DNA from: an uncultured Lachnospiraceae bacterium
Lineage (GTDB): Bacteria; Bacillota; Clostridia; Lachnospirales; Lachnospiraceae
Length of the DNA stretch: 64,000 nt
Direction: 5' to 3'
Assembly (NCBI GenBank): GCA_948470335.1
Contig: CAOKOL010000008.1
Location: forward strand, 1-64,000
Below the pieces are notes generated by a model. That model ran no database searches. It was not told the DNA's origin and saw only the letters and a list, made by a program, of their open reading frames with translations. Positions 62,357 through 64,000 of the stretch are shown here, piece by piece. Both the position numbers and the translations under genes were made by a program. How positions within the stretch are numbered: position 1 is the stretch's first letter; every line of letters begins with the position of its first letter.

Positions 62357-63286
62357 TTATGCGTTGATGTTCACGCCTGCCATATCCAGGATCGTAGGAA
62401 TGTTTTTCTCAGCGCCGATGGTCATCAGATGGATACCGTCGCAGATCTTCTCTTCTTTGATCTTCTGAATCAGCTCAGCTGCCATCTCGATACCAACCTT
62501 GCCGGGCAGACCCTTGATGCCTTTTTCCTTGCCTTCTGCGGCAGCATCGGTCAGTCTCTTGATCTGATATTCAGGAACATCGATTCCGGGAACGCTTGCA
62601 TTCATGTATTTTGCCATGCCTGCAGCCTTTAACGGAATGATACCTGCCATTACATGAACCTTGATGTTCGCTTTGTCAACAGCGTCCATGAATCTCTTCA
62701 GAGGCTCAAGCTCGAAGATACCCTGGGTCTGTACGTACATAGCGCCGCAGTCTACTTTCTTTTTCAGTTTGTTGATCTGCAGAACCATGGGCTCATATAC
62801 GGGGGTTACGGAAGCGCCTTTGTAGAACTTCGGTGCGCCGCCTTCCAGATCGTTTCCGCCGCAGTCTTTGCCGCTTGCTTCCATATCGCTTAACAGTTTC
62901 AGGATACCGCAGGAATCCAGATCGAATACGGGCTTGGAATCCTTACAGTCACCAACTACGGTGTGGTCGCCGGTCAGCGCCAGAGTCGTGTCGATGCCGA
63001 AAGATGCTGCGGTCAGATACTCGCCGATGATGGCGATACGGCTTCTGTCACGGCCGGTCATCTGCAGAATCGGCTCGATGCCTGCCTGTTTTAATTTGAT
63101 ACAAAGACCCAGAGAAGAAGCCTTGATACATGCGGACTGCATATCGGTAACGTTTACGCCGTGTACACGGCCTCTCAGATATTCCGCATCTTCCATCTGT
63201 ACGGAAAAATCATAGCCTTTCGGAGGCGCCATCTCGGCAGTTACACCAAATTTTCCTGCTTCAAATGCCTGCTGTAATAAACTCAT
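62357..63286 (-). CDS. metF: Methylenetetrahydrofolate reductase, large subunit MetF
   Basis: 309-residue TIM-barrel flavoprotein that reduces methylene-THF to methyl-THF in the methyl branch of the Wood-Ljungdahl pathway. It shows FGVTAEMAPPKGYDF, VNVTDMQSACIK, ALTGDHTVVGDC and AGIIPLKAAGMAKYMN. AGGAGG, lying inside the last codons of metV, is 8 nt before the ATG, so the two are translationally coupled. In acetogens MetF works with MetV and sometimes an RnfC2-type partner; none is visible here. Confidence 0.95.
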   Translation of the reverse strand: MSLLQQAFEAGKFGVTAEMAPPKGYDFSVQMEDAEYLRGRVHGVNVTDMQSACIKASSLGLCIKLKQAGIEPILQMTGRDRSRIAIIGEYLTAASFGIDTTLALTGDHTVVGDCKDSKPVFDLDSCGILKLLSDMEASGKDCGGNDLEGGAPKFYKGASVTPVYEPMVLQINKLKKKVDCGAMYVQTQGIFELEPLKRFMDAVDKANIKVHVMAGIIPLKAAGMAKYMNASVPGIDVPEYQIKRLTDAAAEGKEKGIKGLPGKVGIEMAAELIQKIKEEKICDGIHLMTIGAEKNIPTILDMAGVNINA

Positions 63287-63934
63287 TTATTTTTCCTCCT
63301 TTAAGCTGATTTTTCTGGGGTAGGAGAATGCTCCATAGCCTTTATCAGGACGTACTTCCAGGATCTTGTCTTCCTGGCCCAGCTCTACCAGTCTGTTGTA
63401 AATCTTAATCCATGCGCAGTCATTGTCAGGATTCACTTCGCACTTGCCGTCTTTCTGACCGCCGCAGGGGCCGTTTACAAGAGACTTCGCACACTGGGTA
63501 ATCGGGCAGATGCCGCCGGTGGAACCAACCACACAGTCGCCGCACATACGACATGCTTCGTTGAATACGCCTACACGCTCAACCTGTCCTAAGAACATCG
63601 TATTGTTGGACGGATATACCGGAAGCTTCAGGTTTGCCGCAACAGTCTGAGCGCCGTCACCGCAGGCCATACATACGATTGCTTCCGCACCGCTGTCCTT
63701 GAATACCTTAACCTCTTTCTTTACCAGCAGCTTCTGGCAGCACTCGTCAGGAATGGCGGTGCCTACAACCTGCTTGCCGTGAGCCTCCAGGTACTCTTTC
63801 ATTTCAGCCAAATCCTTCTCGCCGCCGGTCTGACATGCAGTTGCGCAGTTGCCGCAGCCGATCAGACCAACTCTTGTCGTGCCTTCCAGCATTGCCATCA
63901 ACTCTTCAATCGGCTTTTTCTGAGTGATAATCAT
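63287..63934 (-). CDS. metV: Methylenetetrahydrofolate reductase zinc/Fe-S subunit MetV
   Basis: 215-residue cysteine-rich protein matching the MTHFR C-terminal-like MetV family. Cysteine groups are GLIGCGNCATACQTGG, DECCQ, VCMACGDGA, ACRMCGDCVVGSTGGICPITQCAK and NGPCGGQKDGKCEV. It forms the MetFV complex with the next gene. GGGAGG lies 9 nt before the ATG. The segment VNGPCGG is shared with MetF-associated proteins of many anaerobes. Confidence 0.93.
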   Translation of the reverse strand: MIITQKKPIEELMAMLEGTTRVGLIGCGNCATACQTGGEKDLAEMKEYLEAHGKQVVGTAIPDECCQKLLVKKEVKVFKDSGAEAIVCMACGDGAQTVAANLKLPVYPSNNTMFLGQVERVGVFNEACRMCGDCVVGSTGGICPITQCAKSLVNGPCGGQKDGKCEVNPDNDCAWIKIYNRLVELGQEDKILEVRPDKGYGAFSYPRKISLKEEK

Positions 63935-63967
63935 ATACTTTTTCCTCCCAATTTAGTCGTTTATAAA

Positions 63968-64000
63968 TTACTGAATGTTATTCTGTAACTTGCAGGCCTT
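63968..64000 (-). CDS. C-terminal end of an upstream gene, possibly folD
   Basis: The last bases of the window read, on the minus strand, KACKLQNNIQ and then TAA, 33 nt before metV. The usual order in acetogens places folD before metV, and FolD proteins end with a similar NTLKAC-like helix. Only ten residues are visible, so this is a suggestion. Confidence 0.35.
   Translation of the reverse strand, partial: KACKLQNNIQ

Overview
Organism. The window reads as a chromosome segment from an anaerobic Firmicute, most likely an acetogenic member of the Lachnospiraceae. Supporting points: AGGAGG-type ribosome sites, TTG/GTG starts, a SpoVB-type flippase, a TelA/XpaC pair, TmcAL, a phosphotransacetylase, and at the right end the methyl-branch Wood-Ljungdahl genes metV and metF beside lpdA, gcvH, a lipoate ligase and a corrinoid-activating (RACE-type) Fe-S protein. 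Placement at genus level is not possible from sequence reading alone. No rRNA, tRNA, CRISPR array, prophage or insertion sequence was seen.

Layout. 0.1-6.8 kb: leftward oligopeptide transporter operon oppBCDFA plus a cyclophilin, with a clear sigma-A promoter and a terminator. 6.8-9.8 kb: sulfur-transfer genes nifS, nifU and mnmA. 10.1-12.6 kb: SpoVB-like flippase, a small membrane protein, PAP2 phosphatase. 12.6-20.1 kb: a 2332-residue secreted surface protein with a long leader. 20.1-23.5 kb: marR-degV pair, an unusual PRTase-like protein, pta. 23.7-29.1 kb: MATE pump, tmcAL, telA/xpaC. 29.3-30.1 kb: hicAB toxin-antitoxin with two operators. 30.2-33.7 kb: pyruvate carboxylase. 34.0-49.9 kb: an accessory region with four UroD/MtaA-superfamily proteins, each tied to transporters and/or a regulator (two AraC, one LacI), including an AraFGH-like ABC transporter whose ATPase gene is broken by an internal deletion. 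49.9-53.0 kb: two-component system. 53.2-64 kb: GNAT protein, RACE protein, DUF2284 protein, lplA, an AAA-ATPase/nuclease fusion, gcvH, lpdA, metF, metV and probably the last codons of folD.

How the genes fit together. The four UroD-family proteins keep an H-x-C-G zinc-type motif and are better read as methyl-transferring or related catabolic enzymes than as heme-pathway enzymes. The RACE protein reactivates corrinoid proteins, and metF/metV form the methylene-THF to methyl-THF step, so a plausible but unproven theme is import of methylated or related substrates, methyl transfer, and entry into the methyl branch. No corrinoid-binding protein or substrate methyltransferase (MttB/MtaB type) lies in the window, so the chain is incomplete here.

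Non-coding signals. Six genes (mnmA, nifU, two uroD-like genes, the RACE gene, lpdA) carry a 12-nt AGTT-GCGG-AAYT mini-hairpin 22-26 nt upstream of the start codon. Two of these copies form the 3' end of a roughly 95-bp imperfect palindrome present twice, 54 kb apart. These are the least explained signals in the window.
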